Source: an uncultured Prevotellaceae bacterium (GTDB lineage: Bacteria > Bacteroidota > Bacteroidia > Bacteroidales > UBA3663). Taken from it: a stretch of 64,000 nt of DNA. Below the pieces are notes generated by a model. It ran no database searches. It was not told the DNA's origin and was given only the letters and a program-made list of their open reading frames with translations. Both the position numbers and the translations under genes were made by a program. Positions within the stretch are counted from its first letter, which is position 1, and every line of letters begins with the position of its first letter. Location of the stretch: contig ONNR01000006.1 in NCBI GenBank assembly GCA_900319235.1, positions 62,001-126,000 of the forward strand, in the 5' to 3' direction. Shown piece after piece: positions 25,279 to 34,847 of the stretch.

Positions 25279-26691
25279 CTATCCTAAAGTTGAAGATGAC
25301 CCTTTGCGCTCATCTTCCTCTGCCTTTCTCAAGTAATCTGCCATCTTTTCAGGATTCCGTTCTTTTCCAGCCAGCTCCTTATAGCACCTCCCTCGCATCA
25401 TATATGCATTCAGGTTATCGGGATCAAGCTTGATCGCCATATTGAAATCAACCAGAGCATCTTCATGTCTTTCTATGCTGGCCATCACTTCCCCTCGGTT
25501 TCTATACACATCGGCCGAATCGGGATTCAAAGCGAGGGCCCGATTAATGTCATGAACTGCCCCGTCAAGGTCTTTCATCCGGAATTTCAGATAGCCCCTT
25601 TCGTTATAACTGTCCCAATCATCGGGCATCAGCTCTATGGCCTTGTCCAAGTCTTCCAATGCACCCTTGCTGTCATCCAATTCAATTTTCAGGAGGCTGC
25701 GGTTGTAATATGGCAGGCCGCTTTCAGGATCAAGCTCAATCGCCTTGTCATAATCAGCCATGGCACCGACATAGTCCTTAATCTGAAACTTTACGAGCCC
25801 ACGGTCGTTATAACAATCAGAATAATCAGGATCCAGCTCAATAGCCTTATTGAAATCTGCATGCGCGCCCTCCATATCATCCATGTCGTATTTCAGGTTA
25901 CCACGGTTTTTATATGCCAAAGCATAGTCGGGCTTCAACTCAATGGTCTTGTCATAGTCATCCAGGGCACCCGCCATATCCTGGATGTTGGATTTAAGGA
26001 CACCTCGGTTGTGATATGCAGTTGCATACTCGGGCATCAGCTCGATGGCCCTGTCATAGTCATCCATAGCGCCCTCATTATCGTTCATGTCGCATTTCAG
26101 GGTTCCACGGTTGTTATAGGCTAATGCACATCCAGGCGACAACTCAATGGCCTTGTCATAGTCAGCCATGGCACCTTCCAAATCCTTCATGTTATCTTTA
26201 AGAATGCCCCGGTTGTTATAGGCATCAGGTAAACGGGGAGTAAGTTCGATAGACTTGTCATAGTCAGCCATGGCTCCCAGGAGGTCATCCATGCGACTCT
26301 TCAGACACCCCCGATTGTAATATGCATCCGAAAAACAAGGATCCAGCTCGATAGCCTTGTTGTAGTCCTCCATGGCACCATTGTCGTCATCGAGATTTTT
26401 CTTCAGATTGCCTCGGTTGTAATAGGCCAAAGCAAATCCGGGCGACAACACGATGGCCTTGTCGTAATCTGCCATAGCACCTTCCGGGTCGTTCCAGTCA
26501 TATTTAAGAATGGCTAGGTGGAAATAAGCTTCCGCATCTTCCGGGTCACAGGCAATATGTCTCGTCCATGAATGAATTGCTATGGCTAAAAACCATTGAT
26601 ACCAATTAAGATCAAGACAACTGCCATCTCTTGTCTCAAAGACTGAATGGTCAGCAGAAAAAACAGATTCGTTCATATTACTACATTCCAT
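25279..26691 (-). CDS. Tetratricopeptide-repeat protein
   Basis: 470 residues. After about 45 residues it is made of roughly eleven consecutive 34-residue TPRs (pattern AYYNRGxLKxxxxDxxGAMADYDKAIELxP), ending in a charged tail (EKMADYLRKAEEDERKG). It has no signal peptide, membrane segment or catalytic domain, so it is a cytosolic scaffold. Repeat units are well conserved with each other, suggesting recent expansion. The promoter was not identified; no island element precedes it. Its repeats resemble those in the two TPR-retropepsin proteins downstream. Confidence 0.88.
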   Translation of the reverse strand: MECSNMNESVFSADHSVFETRDGSCLDLNWYQWFLAIAIHSWTRHIACDPEDAEAYFHLAILKYDWNDPEGAMADYDKAIVLSPGFALAYYNRGNLKKNLDDDNGAMEDYNKAIELDPCFSDAYYNRGCLKSRMDDLLGAMADYDKSIELTPRLPDAYNNRGILKDNMKDLEGAMADYDKAIELSPGCALAYNNRGTLKCDMNDNEGAMDDYDRAIELMPEYATAYHNRGVLKSNIQDMAGALDDYDKTIELKPDYALAYKNRGNLKYDMDDMEGAHADFNKAIELDPDYSDCYNDRGLVKFQIKDYVGAMADYDKAIELDPESGLPYYNRSLLKIELDDSKGALEDLDKAIELMPDDWDSYNERGYLKFRMKDLDGAVHDINRALALNPDSADVYRNRGEVMASIERHEDALVDFNMAIKLDPDNLNAYMMRGRCYKELAGKERNPEKMADYLRKAEEDERKGSSSTLG

Positions 26692-26956
26692 CTATGCATC
26701 TTGGTTGACTGAACCTAATGAAAGAATTACGTCAGAAATCGGATTGATGGTCCATATTCTTATTTCCATTTTTAGTCGACATCTCTTCCAAAAATCTTCT
26801 GGTAATGATACCATCGCCCAGCTTATGTCTGACAAAATCTTACATTAATAATTTACTCTTCCTTCATTGCAATATTCAATAATAAATCTAGCATTCCTAT
26901 CAAGCAGGACTTCAAATTGTGGAAAACATAACCACAAATCAGTCCTTCAGTTCATT

Positions 26957-27175
26957 TTAGCTTATATTTCTCCTACCAAGAACAATGTTATTCAGCTTGC
27001 TTGCAAAATATTTCACACTATAGTAAATTAGAGCTCCAAATAGAGCAAGACGTGCAATAAAATACAATGCTCCAAATACAAGGAATAGCATCAACATCAT
27101 ATCCGATGTCGTGTTCCATTCGCCATAATTCATAGATTCCGATATTCCGGACATAACAAAATAATCCATATTCAT
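26957..27175 (-). CDS. Small single-span membrane protein
   Basis: 72 residues (MNMDYFVMSGISESMNYGEW). One hydrophobic stretch, MLMLFLVFGALYFIARLALFGALIYYSVKYF, about residues 28-58, long enough for one span or a hairpin. The C-terminus is basic (KLNNIVLGRRNIS). Not recognised. Its reality is supported by an island promoter element 25 bases upstream. Confidence 0.6.
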   Translation of the reverse strand: MNMDYFVMSGISESMNYGEWNTTSDMMLMLFLVFGALYFIARLALFGALIYYSVKYFASKLNNIVLGRRNIS

Positions 27176-27513
27176 TTACTTTTAATTATCTGTTCTATAT
27201 AATAATGCACGAGTTGAATAAAGGTAAACAGCTCACTTAGTCCTGTGCAGTAAAACTTCAAACACGATAATCAATGAAATGACGCGAAAACAAGCCAGAT
27301 GCTCGGCAGGACTCCATACAGAAAGGAACCACCTCATAGACCGGATCCGGTCTTCTACCGTCAAGACCATCCCGACAGATGCGTCTCAGTGATCATAATC
27401 CCGGAACATACGCTTGGACTAAAGCGAAGCATCCATGAGTTAATGGATCAGCGGTCCCAAGTTACCTGATTGCAATCTGGGCAAAAAGGGATCTGCCCTG
27501 GATAACCTTGTGC
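27176..27513. other. Intergenic gap with one promoter element
   Basis: It holds island promoter copy 4 (27201-27230) near its left end. The remaining 280 bases show no coding frame or structure that I could support. Confidence 0.5.
27201..27230 (-). promoter_or_regulatory. Island promoter element, copy 4
   Basis: Minus strand TGTTTACCTTTA, 10 bases, GCATTATT; 25 bases upstream of the small membrane protein gene. Confidence 0.75.
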
Positions 27514-27918
27514 CTATTGGATCGGCCTCAATCCGGAATACACCCACATGATATTGTTGAATTCAACATATAATTGTGCAACAGAGTTCTTTTGGATGCG
27601 CAATCGTATCACACCTACATCCCCATCCTGATCAACAACCGTCATCTCGCACTGTTCCCCACCTTGTTTATCCTTGTATTGTTCATTGACTTCAACGATA
27701 ACATAACGCTGGTCCTGCTCGGAATACACCTTGATGACTTCCTTTTCCACGTCAAAGGAGATGAGGATCTTGCTGTCCTCCCAATCTGACCAAGAGGTCC
27801 AGCACTCATTGTCCTCGAGACACTTGTAGGAAAAGTAACTGGCTCTGTAGAAAACCGGTTCAGCCTGCGCGACACAGAAACTGAAGACTGCAATCAGAAT
27901 ACACAATAGCTGTTTCAT
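27514..27918 (-). CDS. Small exported protein of unknown function
   Basis: 134 residues. Sec signal peptide (MKQLLCILIAVFSFCVAQA, cleavage near residue 19), then a beta-rich domain with tryptophans (NECWTSWSDWEDSKILISF) and VYSEQDQRYVIVEVNEQYKD. Periplasmic or secreted. Not recognised. It is upstream of the TPR-retropepsin pair's terminus on the same strand, 138 bases away, so co-transcription with it is possible. Confidence 0.6.
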   Translation of the reverse strand: MKQLLCILIAVFSFCVAQAEPVFYRASYFSYKCLEDNECWTSWSDWEDSKILISFDVEKEVIKVYSEQDQRYVIVEVNEQYKDKQGGEQCEMTVVDQDGDVGVIRLRIQKNSVAQLYVEFNNIMWVYSGLRPIQ

Positions 27919-28056
27919 ACTGCTTGTTTTTTATAACTATAAATATTTCGACATCTTTGCATCTCGGGAATTGGAATTGAACCGTCTTTATCGAAGTCCG
28001 GGGAGGAATCGGTCCCCTCCTCCCCGAACAATAATAGTTGACAATCGGCTTCTTCC

Positions 28057-30249
28057 CTAGATCACCGACTGAGGAAGTTCCGTCTGGTTGACACGTATGA
28101 CCCGGTTGACATTGTCGATCTCTATCCTGCCCAGACGCTGCAGAACGCTCTGGCCAAGAAGCAGGGGTGCAGTCTGGCTCCGTACAACGGAAGCCTTGAC
28201 ATTGGTAAGCTTCATTCCCCCGAAATCGACCTCCCTGAGTCTGACGGCCGTGCCTTCGGCAATCTCTCCGTTGGCCGTCATGTAGTACTCGCTTCCGTAG
28301 AGATCCTGCTTCTTGAGGTAGCCGTTCTTGAGCATGAACGTTGCCTCGACAGTCGATATCGTGACATCAGATGCGCCTGTATCGAAGACGAAGTGCAAAG
28401 GAAGGCCATTGACCCTGCAGGGTACCTTGAAGACACCTCCCTCCTTCTCGAAGGGGATAAGGGATGCAGCCATGCAATGCACATCCTCCTTGTCCTGAAG
28501 CGTCGTTGTCTCGGTAGGCTCCTCCTGTCCCTTCGTCCAGGATTCACGGACCTTGGATTCGTATTCTTGCAGCAGTTCCCCGAAGCGGGAATCTTTCCTG
28601 AGTTCCGTCGTCTCAGGGATAATTCGGTAGGAACCGAATCGGCAGGCGCCAAGTTCAAGAGCCTCACGCATCCTGTCGATCGCCATGTCCTGTTCTCCGA
28701 TACGGGAAAGAGCCTCTGCTTCAAGGACAAGTGCCTTGATGCTGTAATTCGGTTGAACAGATGACAAACCATGCAAGGATTCTTCCAGCTTCTCCAAGGA
28801 TTCGAGAGCCTTTGACCTGTCATCCAGAAACGAATAGACCAAGGGAAGGTATATCTCACGGTCTTTCATATCGGCATCGTAGATTACTGCAAGGAAATCC
28901 TCTCGTGATCTCTGCATATCACCGATAGCCATATATGTCATGCCCCTGAATAGATGCGAATTCGCATCATCCCCGTCCTTGAGGTCCAGTTCGGTCGAGT
29001 AGTCCTCAATCGCCTCTTCATAACGGCCGAGGATATGCCTGAACCTTGCCCTGTTGAAGTAATTGTCGGCGATGTCCGGCTGAAGACGGATGAGTTCATC
29101 GCATTGTGATATGGCCGCTTCGTAGTCACCCTGTTCGGCCAAGACCAGGGCAAGGCGCTGCTTGTTTTGCAGATTGTCAGGGTCCTCGATCAGTGCCTGT
29201 CTCAGCAGATCTTCAGCCTTGGCGTAGTTTCCCGCCTGCTCCCAGCAGATTGCCTCATAGGAAACAGGAATGGTCTCGGGATCCAGTTCATGGGCCTTGC
29301 GGTACCAATGGGCAGCTTCGACAAATCTTGAAGCCATCACATAGACTTTCCCCAGAGTGGACATCCATTTCGGTGTCCGACTCCCTTCTGCAACCTTTGC
29401 CCTCAGCTTCAGGCAGAACAGGTCGCATGCTGTCTTGGCAAGTTCGTCCCGGACGAATATGGCCTTTTGGTCATATGAGCCTGCAGAATCAGCAAGTTCA
29501 AAAGCCATGATCACACAGTCGATTGCCTGGGAAAACTTTCCAAGTTTCATCAGCGCCTCTGCCTTGTAAGACCAGGCAGCAGCATAGGTGTGGTCAAGAT
29601 TGGAAGCGTGCTCGAAGAGTTCCTTGGCATGCTCCCAGTTGCCACGCATCATCTCATTCCTGCCCTTGGCCATGTAGCCGATAACTTCATTGGGCTCTGA
29701 TTCCAGAAGCTTGTCAATGGCTCTGTCAGACTCTTCGTACTCGCCATGGGAGAAGTGGTATTGGGCCAAATCAACAAGAGCTGACGTGTTCGCGGGTTCG
29801 ACATCAAGTGCATGCGTAAGGTCAGCAAGCCGGGCCTCCTCGTTGCCAAGGCCTGCATAGGCTCTGGATCTGCCGACAAAGAAGTCGGCATGTTCCGATT
29901 CGGGTGTATGCTGGATAGCAGTGGAGAAAGCGGAGACTGCCGTCTTGTAGACTTGATGCTGAAGATAAATCCAGCCGATCAAGGAATGTGCAAACGCGTT
30001 GTTCGGGTCATCATCCAAAGCCTTCTTCAAATACTCGAATGCCTGCCGCTCATCTCCAGAATCCATCAGCTCCGAAGCACGCCGTAAATTGTAGTTGTTG
30101 ACCCAGGAATCACGGATGGACGCGAAGGCGTCATGCTGCCCGTTGAAGCCGGTAGCAGATTCCTGCCCTTCAGGATTGTCGGACTTGCGGAACTGCGATA
30201 TCACGAAGAATACCATGTAAATGATGAAAACGATAGAAACGATTTCCAT
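28057..30249 (-). CDS. Membrane-anchored TPR protein with C-terminal retropepsin-like aspartic protease
   Basis: 730 residues. An N-terminal membrane anchor (IVSIVFIIYMVFFVISQF, residues 3-20) is followed by about 550 residues of TPRs and a C-terminal retroviral-type aspartic protease domain: LHFVFDTGASDVTIS with catalytic Asp623, and the second signature LLLGQSVLQRLG near residue 700. Such single-lobe domains dimerise to be active. The protease topology resembles the clan AA bacterial proteins (TIGR02281-like, PerP/SpoIIG-like). It starts 8 bases after its paralogue, so they share a transcript from island promoter copy 5. Confidence 0.85.
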   Translation of the reverse strand: MEIVSIVFIIYMVFFVISQFRKSDNPEGQESATGFNGQHDAFASIRDSWVNNYNLRRASELMDSGDERQAFEYLKKALDDDPNNAFAHSLIGWIYLQHQVYKTAVSAFSTAIQHTPESEHADFFVGRSRAYAGLGNEEARLADLTHALDVEPANTSALVDLAQYHFSHGEYEESDRAIDKLLESEPNEVIGYMAKGRNEMMRGNWEHAKELFEHASNLDHTYAAAWSYKAEALMKLGKFSQAIDCVIMAFELADSAGSYDQKAIFVRDELAKTACDLFCLKLRAKVAEGSRTPKWMSTLGKVYVMASRFVEAAHWYRKAHELDPETIPVSYEAICWEQAGNYAKAEDLLRQALIEDPDNLQNKQRLALVLAEQGDYEAAISQCDELIRLQPDIADNYFNRARFRHILGRYEEAIEDYSTELDLKDGDDANSHLFRGMTYMAIGDMQRSREDFLAVIYDADMKDREIYLPLVYSFLDDRSKALESLEKLEESLHGLSSVQPNYSIKALVLEAEALSRIGEQDMAIDRMREALELGACRFGSYRIIPETTELRKDSRFGELLQEYESKVRESWTKGQEEPTETTTLQDKEDVHCMAASLIPFEKEGGVFKVPCRVNGLPLHFVFDTGASDVTISTVEATFMLKNGYLKKQDLYGSEYYMTANGEIAEGTAVRLREVDFGGMKLTNVKASVVRSQTAPLLLGQSVLQRLGRIEIDNVNRVIRVNQTELPQSVI

Positions 30250-30257
30250 ATCTCAGT

Positions 30258-32318
30258 CTATTTGATGTTGTTGATTACAATCTTTCTGTTCTCGTTGTCT
30301 ATCTCGATGTGCCCGAGCCTGGACAACACGGACTGCCCTAGCAACAGGGGCGCCTTCTGGTTCCTGACGATGGAAGCCTTGACGTTCTTCATCGTCAGCC
30401 CTCCGAAGTTCACCTCACGGAGCATCACGATGGTGCCTTCCGATATAGAGCCGTCAGCTGTTATGTAGCGACGTGTCCCCGACAGGTCCTGCATGGACAG
30501 GTAGTCGTTCTTCAGCATGAAGTTAGCCTCGACCATCGAAAGCGTGACATCCGATGCACCGGTATCGAAGACGAAGTACAGCGGCAGGCCGTTGATCGAG
30601 CAGTTCACCTTGCAGATACCCCTATCCCGGGTGAAGGGGATCTCGGCTGAACCGATTTCAGTCGTTCTCTCAACCTTATTGATCTGAAGGCCCTTAAGGA
30701 ATTCCTTGTGCCTATCCTCGAACTCGGTCACAAGAGCCTCGAAGTCCGGATGACGGTGCAGATTTTCCAGATCATCATCCCTTCGGATATGGCCGAATCT
30801 CGTGAAACCGCCCTCAAGCGCCTTTCTCAGATAATCAAATGAGGTGTCAAGCTCTCCCAGCAGCGAATAGACACAGGCAGCATCATAGAGATTGCCATTG
30901 TCATCGTCATGCACAAGGATGGAGTCCATCCATGCCTTGGCCTCTTCACTGCGTCCCAGATAAAGCAGGGCAAATTGTGCCGTGTGGGAAAGTTTTTTGG
31001 TGAATGTGGTATCCAGCTTGAGGACATTCTCGAAATCGGCACGGGCCAGGTCCTCCTTGCCTTGTCTCAGGTAGATCTGTCCTCGGCAGAGATAACTGTA
31101 GTCGTATTTCGGGTCAAGTGCAATGGACATGGTATAGTCCTCAATGGCTTCGTCGTCCGACACCCCGTGCTTGTCCTTGATCCATCCACGGGTATAGTAG
31201 CCGTAAGTCAGATCGGGATTCATTTCAATGTAACGGTCGATGTCGGCAATGGCAGCCTCCGTATACCCTGCCTCGTCCTCCATGTCGGAACGGGAATAAT
31301 ACAAGTGACTGTTCGTGCTGTCACGCTCGATGGCCTGCGTGATCAGGGTGATGCCGGTGTCATAGTCTCCGAGCTGCTGGGCCTCGGCGGCCGCCCAGTA
31401 GAGCAGCTTGGGAGATTCATTTATGGAATTTGCCTTGAGATAGTGCTCGAAGGCCTTGATATGGTCATTGCTGTCCTGATAGATGGTTGCAAGCATAAAG
31501 GGCCAGAAGGTATCCTGGGGGTCCCGCATCTCCTGTGCCTTCAGTTTGGCCTCGACCAGCTGGAAGGCGGATTCTGCCGTTTCATGGAGTTCATAGGCAG
31601 CCTTCCGGTCATAGTTCATCTTGATGGCGGTGATGGCGTCATCGACAGCCTCCACGTACTCCTCCTTGAGACGATGGCTCTGTGCCCTGAATGACCATGC
31701 CGATGCATAATCCTGATCGAGCTTCATCACGAGGGAGAACTTCTCTATCGCCAGGTCATAGTCTTCTTCCAAATTGGCAATGCAGCCGAGATACATGTGA
31801 CCCATGAAATCTCCGGGCGAGAGTTCCACCATCTTCAGGAAATCGGCTTTCGACTCTTTCAACTGATCCTTCTCGTAATACAGTCGGCCGCGGCTCTCAT
31901 AGTAGTCTGGTTCTTCCGGGGAGATCCGGATGGCCAGACCGTAGTCCTCGATGGCAGAAACGGTATCACCGAGCTCTGCATTGATGTCTGCCCTGAGTCG
32001 GTAGCACTTCGAGAGAGATTTCTTGTCCTTCTTGGACACCAGCTTGATGCCCTTGTTGACGGCATCAATCGCCTTGCCAAACTGGTCATCTGCATAATAG
32101 GTAGCGGCCAGCATACGCCATGCCACGTAGTTCTTCGGATGTTCCTCGATCTCCTTGCCGAAGAACTTGATGGCTTCCTCGAGATTCTCCTTCTCAACAC
32201 ACTCGACACCACGCAGGTGGTTGTAGCTCTTCTCGTAATCCTTCTTTTCGTCTGCCATTGCGCCTGTTGCAGAGGCAATGCTGAAGAGCGTGACGAAGAG
32301 GATGATGAACTTCTTCAT
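30258..32318 (-). CDS. Exported TPR protein with C-terminal retropepsin-like aspartic protease
   Basis: 686 residues, a paralogue of the gene downstream. It has a cleavable Sec signal (MKKFIILFVTLFSIASATGA) instead of a membrane anchor, then TPRs over residues 30-500, then a protease domain with catalytic Asp585 (YFVFDTGASDVTLS) and LLLGQSVLSRLG. The protease domains of the two proteins are much more alike than their TPR arrays. The protein is predicted to be periplasmic. Both fused domains being duplicated as a unit suggests that they form a heterodimeric active site, as retropepsin-type lobes do. Confidence 0.85.
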   Translation of the reverse strand: MKKFIILFVTLFSIASATGAMADEKKDYEKSYNHLRGVECVEKENLEEAIKFFGKEIEEHPKNYVAWRMLAATYYADDQFGKAIDAVNKGIKLVSKKDKKSLSKCYRLRADINAELGDTVSAIEDYGLAIRISPEEPDYYESRGRLYYEKDQLKESKADFLKMVELSPGDFMGHMYLGCIANLEEDYDLAIEKFSLVMKLDQDYASAWSFRAQSHRLKEEYVEAVDDAITAIKMNYDRKAAYELHETAESAFQLVEAKLKAQEMRDPQDTFWPFMLATIYQDSNDHIKAFEHYLKANSINESPKLLYWAAAEAQQLGDYDTGITLITQAIERDSTNSHLYYSRSDMEDEAGYTEAAIADIDRYIEMNPDLTYGYYTRGWIKDKHGVSDDEAIEDYTMSIALDPKYDYSYLCRGQIYLRQGKEDLARADFENVLKLDTTFTKKLSHTAQFALLYLGRSEEAKAWMDSILVHDDDNGNLYDAACVYSLLGELDTSFDYLRKALEGGFTRFGHIRRDDDLENLHRHPDFEALVTEFEDRHKEFLKGLQINKVERTTEIGSAEIPFTRDRGICKVNCSINGLPLYFVFDTGASDVTLSMVEANFMLKNDYLSMQDLSGTRRYITADGSISEGTIVMLREVNFGGLTMKNVKASIVRNQKAPLLLGQSVLSRLGHIEIDNENRKIVINNIK

Positions 32319-32344
32319 GACTTTGTTCTATGTTGGTTTTCGAT

Positions 32345-32374
32345 ACTTATGCAGAAAATGATGAAAGGTAAACA
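32345..32374 (-). promoter_or_regulatory. Island promoter element, copy 5
   Basis: Minus strand TGTTTACCTTTC, 10 bases, GCATAAGT; 26 bases upstream of the TPR-retropepsin gene. Confidence 0.8.
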
Positions 32375-32388
32375 GGCCAAATGATAGA

Positions 32389-33045
32389 CTAGAACCTTTG
32401 CACATAGGAAAGGGCTCTCTCCAACTCAGGCGAGACGGGCATCCTCTCGACATAGCTCCTCAAGGCTGCCTTATAGGGTACCATGGTAGCTGCAGAGGTA
32501 AGGCTCGCGCAGCTGTGTGATCCCTCGATGCCCTTGAGGGGATAGCACCGGCAGCCGACAGACCTCAGGTCATCCTTGCTGGCCGTCGTCATCGGATAGG
32601 CGATCACATGATCACCTTCGACCACATCGGAGACGATGCAGAAATGGAATCCGCCCTGGGTGGGGGCAAGAATCACATCATAACGGGAAAGGGTATCCAC
32701 TTCCGCACAACCCCAGTTCCGCTTTTTCTTGCGGCGTTCCTCATTATTGAAGCACATGTTCGCATAACACATGCGCTGGCGCATGACACCGTTCTTTTCC
32801 CTCACCTTCCTCAGCTCGCTGACGACAGCACCCAGACGAAGGACGGCCATACGCGGGTCCATCAGGTTACCGACAAGGGAGCGACTGATATCACGTAATT
32901 CATCGCCCAAAGGCTTACGGCTGATACCATAGAGGTACTTCCTCACCTTCTGGAGCCCCATGACAAGGGCGTTCATGTCAACTTCTTCAGACTTGATCTG
33001 CTTGATGCACTTCTTGATGTTGTAGATGGCTTCGGTTGCTTCCAT
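32389..33045 (-). CDS. Hypothetical protein with MazF/PemK-like C-terminal domain (copy 1)
   Basis: 218 residues. A helical N-terminal half (IYNIKKCIKQIKSEEVDMNALVMGLQKVRKYLYGI) is followed by LSRYDVILAPTQGGFHFCIVSDVVEGDHVIAYPMTTA and MVPYKAALRSYVERMPVSPELERAL. This strand order resembles the PemK/MazF SH3-like barrel, but without the usual RP motif, so nuclease activity is doubtful. It is paralogous to the gene at 33155. Each has its own island promoter element, so they are not simply one operon. Confidence 0.5.
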   Translation of the reverse strand: MEATEAIYNIKKCIKQIKSEEVDMNALVMGLQKVRKYLYGISRKPLGDELRDISRSLVGNLMDPRMAVLRLGAVVSELRKVREKNGVMRQRMCYANMCFNNEERRKKKRNWGCAEVDTLSRYDVILAPTQGGFHFCIVSDVVEGDHVIAYPMTTASKDDLRSVGCRCYPLKGIEGSHSCASLTSAATMVPYKAALRSYVERMPVSPELERALSYVQRF

Positions 33046-33074
33046 AACTTTGATTGTTTTGTTGATTGTCTATA

Positions 33075-33104
33075 CAATATGCAGAGGACGGCATAAGGTA
33101 AACA
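33075..33104 (-). promoter_or_regulatory. Island promoter element, copy 6
   Basis: Minus strand TGTTTACCTTAT, 10 bases, GCATATTG; 29 bases upstream of the 32389-33045 gene. Confidence 0.7.
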
Positions 33105-33154
33105 GCTATTGACAGGACGCGGGAAAAAGTTTTGCCTGTGAATTGCAGGAATCA

Positions 33155-33799
33155 TCAGGATGCCGCTGAGTGTGACATCAGTTCAGTCCTGCACTTCATG
33201 CCGTTGAGGGCAGCCTCCAGACCGGGAGAATAGGGCAGCTTGCCAAAGAAGCAGTTCTGGGCAGACTTGTAGGGAATGACAAGCATGGGACCTGTGAGTA
33301 CCGCCTCACGGAACATCCCATCATCAGCTATCCTGTTATCATCATCCTCCAAGGCCTCGCCCATGACAATCGGATAGGCCGTCACATGGTCATTGGGCAT
33401 GATACCGGAAACTACGCAATAACTGTAGCCATCGCCATTCTGCGCCAGGATGACATCATATCGGGAGAGATTCACCGCCTTCCTGCTGTTGCTGCGCCTA
33501 CCACGACCTTTCCGACAGTATCCGTGGGAGTGAACTATAAAGTAACTCGAAGATTCCACCCTGCGAAGCTCACGAATCACGGTCTCGAGACGGGAGACAA
33601 TGGAACGAGGCCTGTAATTGCGGCTGGAGAGTGAACGGCAGATCTCCTTCATGTTGTCCCCAAGCTCTTCCAGATCCAGGGAATAGAGGAATCGACGAAT
33701 CTCCAGAATGGAATCCGACAAACTGCACATGTCATAACTGTTAGACTCGATGCTTTTGATGCATTTCTTGATCTCGCTGATGATTGCCTTTGTTTTCAT
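33155..33799 (-). CDS. Hypothetical protein with MazF/PemK-like C-terminal domain (copy 2)
   Basis: 214 residues. Same architecture as the gene downstream: helical N-terminus (ISEIKKCIKSIESNSYDM), an arginine-rich linker (GYCRKGRGRRSNSRKA), then LSRYDVILAQNGDGYSYCVVSGIMPNDHVTAYPIVMG and LVIPYKSAQNCFFGKLPYSPGLEAAL. Matched blocks across the two copies identify the conserved core. The MazF-like fold is an inference from the motif order. The gene is divergent from the caspase gene, with copy 7 of the island element in the shared gap. Confidence 0.5.
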   Translation of the reverse strand: MKTKAIISEIKKCIKSIESNSYDMCSLSDSILEIRRFLYSLDLEELGDNMKEICRSLSSRNYRPRSIVSRLETVIRELRRVESSSYFIVHSHGYCRKGRGRRSNSRKAVNLSRYDVILAQNGDGYSYCVVSGIMPNDHVTAYPIVMGEALEDDDNRIADDGMFREAVLTGPMLVIPYKSAQNCFFGKLPYSPGLEAALNGMKCRTELMSHSAAS

Positions 33800-33827
33800 A
33801 ATGTATTTGTTTTTGAATTTATCTGCT

Positions 33828-33857
33828 CTTTATGCCGTATTTCCTGAAAAGTAAACA
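33828..33857 (-). promoter_or_regulatory. Island promoter element, copy 7
   Basis: Minus strand TGTTTACTTTTC, 10 bases, GCATAAAG; 28 bases upstream of the 33155-33799 gene, back-to-back with the caspase promoter. Confidence 0.75.
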
Positions 33858-33893
33858 AAAAAAGATAAAAAGTGCATTTATTTGATTGATTCC

Positions 33894-33924
33894 TTTGTCA
33901 TTCGGAAAATTTGCAATATCTTTG
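33894..33924 (+). promoter_or_regulatory. Housekeeping promoter of the caspase-CHAT operon
   Basis: TTTG (33894-33897), 19-base spacer, TATCTTTG (33917-33924): full match to the Bacteroidetes consensus. The caspase operon is thus not under the island element. Confidence 0.85.
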
Positions 33925-33946
33925 CATCAATAAAAAAACAAGCCTC

Positions 33947-34831
33947 ATGAAAAGAATCCTTTGCCTGCTTTCTGCTATACTGATCTGCACATGCCTGCAG
34001 GCCCAGTCCAAGCGCGCACTCCTGATCGGCATATCCGAATACACCAAATCCGAAAAGACACGAGACGGTGACTGGGATAACATACATGGCGCCAACGACG
34101 TGAGGCTCCTGACCCCCACCCTCTCCAAACAGGGCTTCACTGTCGATACCCTGACGAATGCCGATGCCACAGCCGACAACATCAGGAAAAGGTTGAAGAC
34201 CCTTGAGAAGAAAGCCGGAACCGGGGACATGGTGTTCATTCATTTCAGCGGGCATGGACAGCCTGTCGAGGATGCCGACAACGACGAGAAGGACGGATGG
34301 GATGAAGCCTTTATCCCCGTGGATGCCCAGAAGAGATACGTCAAGGGGAAATACGAAGGGGAGAACCATATCCTCGATGACGAACTCAATGTCATATTTT
34401 CCAAAATAAGGAAGAAAATAGGACCAAAAGGTTTCGTATACGTGATTGTGGATGCCTGCCATGCAGGGACATCGTCAAGAGGAACGGACGACGAGGAATA
34501 CATTCGCGGCACGAATGAAGGCTTCGGACCGGAGGGGAAATACTTCAGGCGTCCCGAGCCCGGCAAGAGGACAGAACAGACATTCAAAATACCGAAGAAC
34601 AGCAAACTGGCAGACATCTGCGTCCTGGAGGCATGCCGAGCAGATGAATACAACCGAGAGTTACGCCGCAAAGGGAGCTACTTCGGTCCCCTCTCATTCT
34701 ATCTTGACAAGGTCATCCAGGACATGACACTGGGCAAGGACATCGGCTGGATTGACAAGGTAAAGGATTTCTACTCCAGGGACAGTGCCTTGCAGGGCGA
34801 ACAGCACATCGTGATAGAAAACAGCCTGTGA
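33947..34831 (+). CDS. Exported caspase-family (C14) protease
   Basis: 294 residues from the ATG at 33947; a frame opening at 33911 would start inside the promoter. Sec signal peptide MKRILCLLSAILICTCLQAQ, then directly the caspase p20 fold: SKRALLIGISEY, catalytic His103 in FIHFSGHGQ, and Cys171 in VIVDACHAGTSSRG. Later blocks VLEACRADEYNRE and GSYFGPLSFYLDKVI complete the domain. No fused sensor domain is present. It is the first gene of an operon with two TPR-CHAT proteases (16-base and 6-base gaps), placing three clan CD proteases in one transcript, all with signal peptides. Confidence 0.9.
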   Translation: MKRILCLLSAILICTCLQAQSKRALLIGISEYTKSEKTRDGDWDNIHGANDVRLLTPTLSKQGFTVDTLTNADATADNIRKRLKTLEKKAGTGDMVFIHFSGHGQPVEDADNDEKDGWDEAFIPVDAQKRYVKGKYEGENHILDDELNVIFSKIRKKIGPKGFVYVIVDACHAGTSSRGTDDEEYIRGTNEGFGPEGKYFRRPEPGKRTEQTFKIPKNSKLADICVLEACRADEYNRELRRKGSYFGPLSFYLDKVIQDMTLGKDIGWIDKVKDFYSRDSALQGEQHIVIENSL

Positions 34832-34847
34832 TGACCCCGATTGCATC

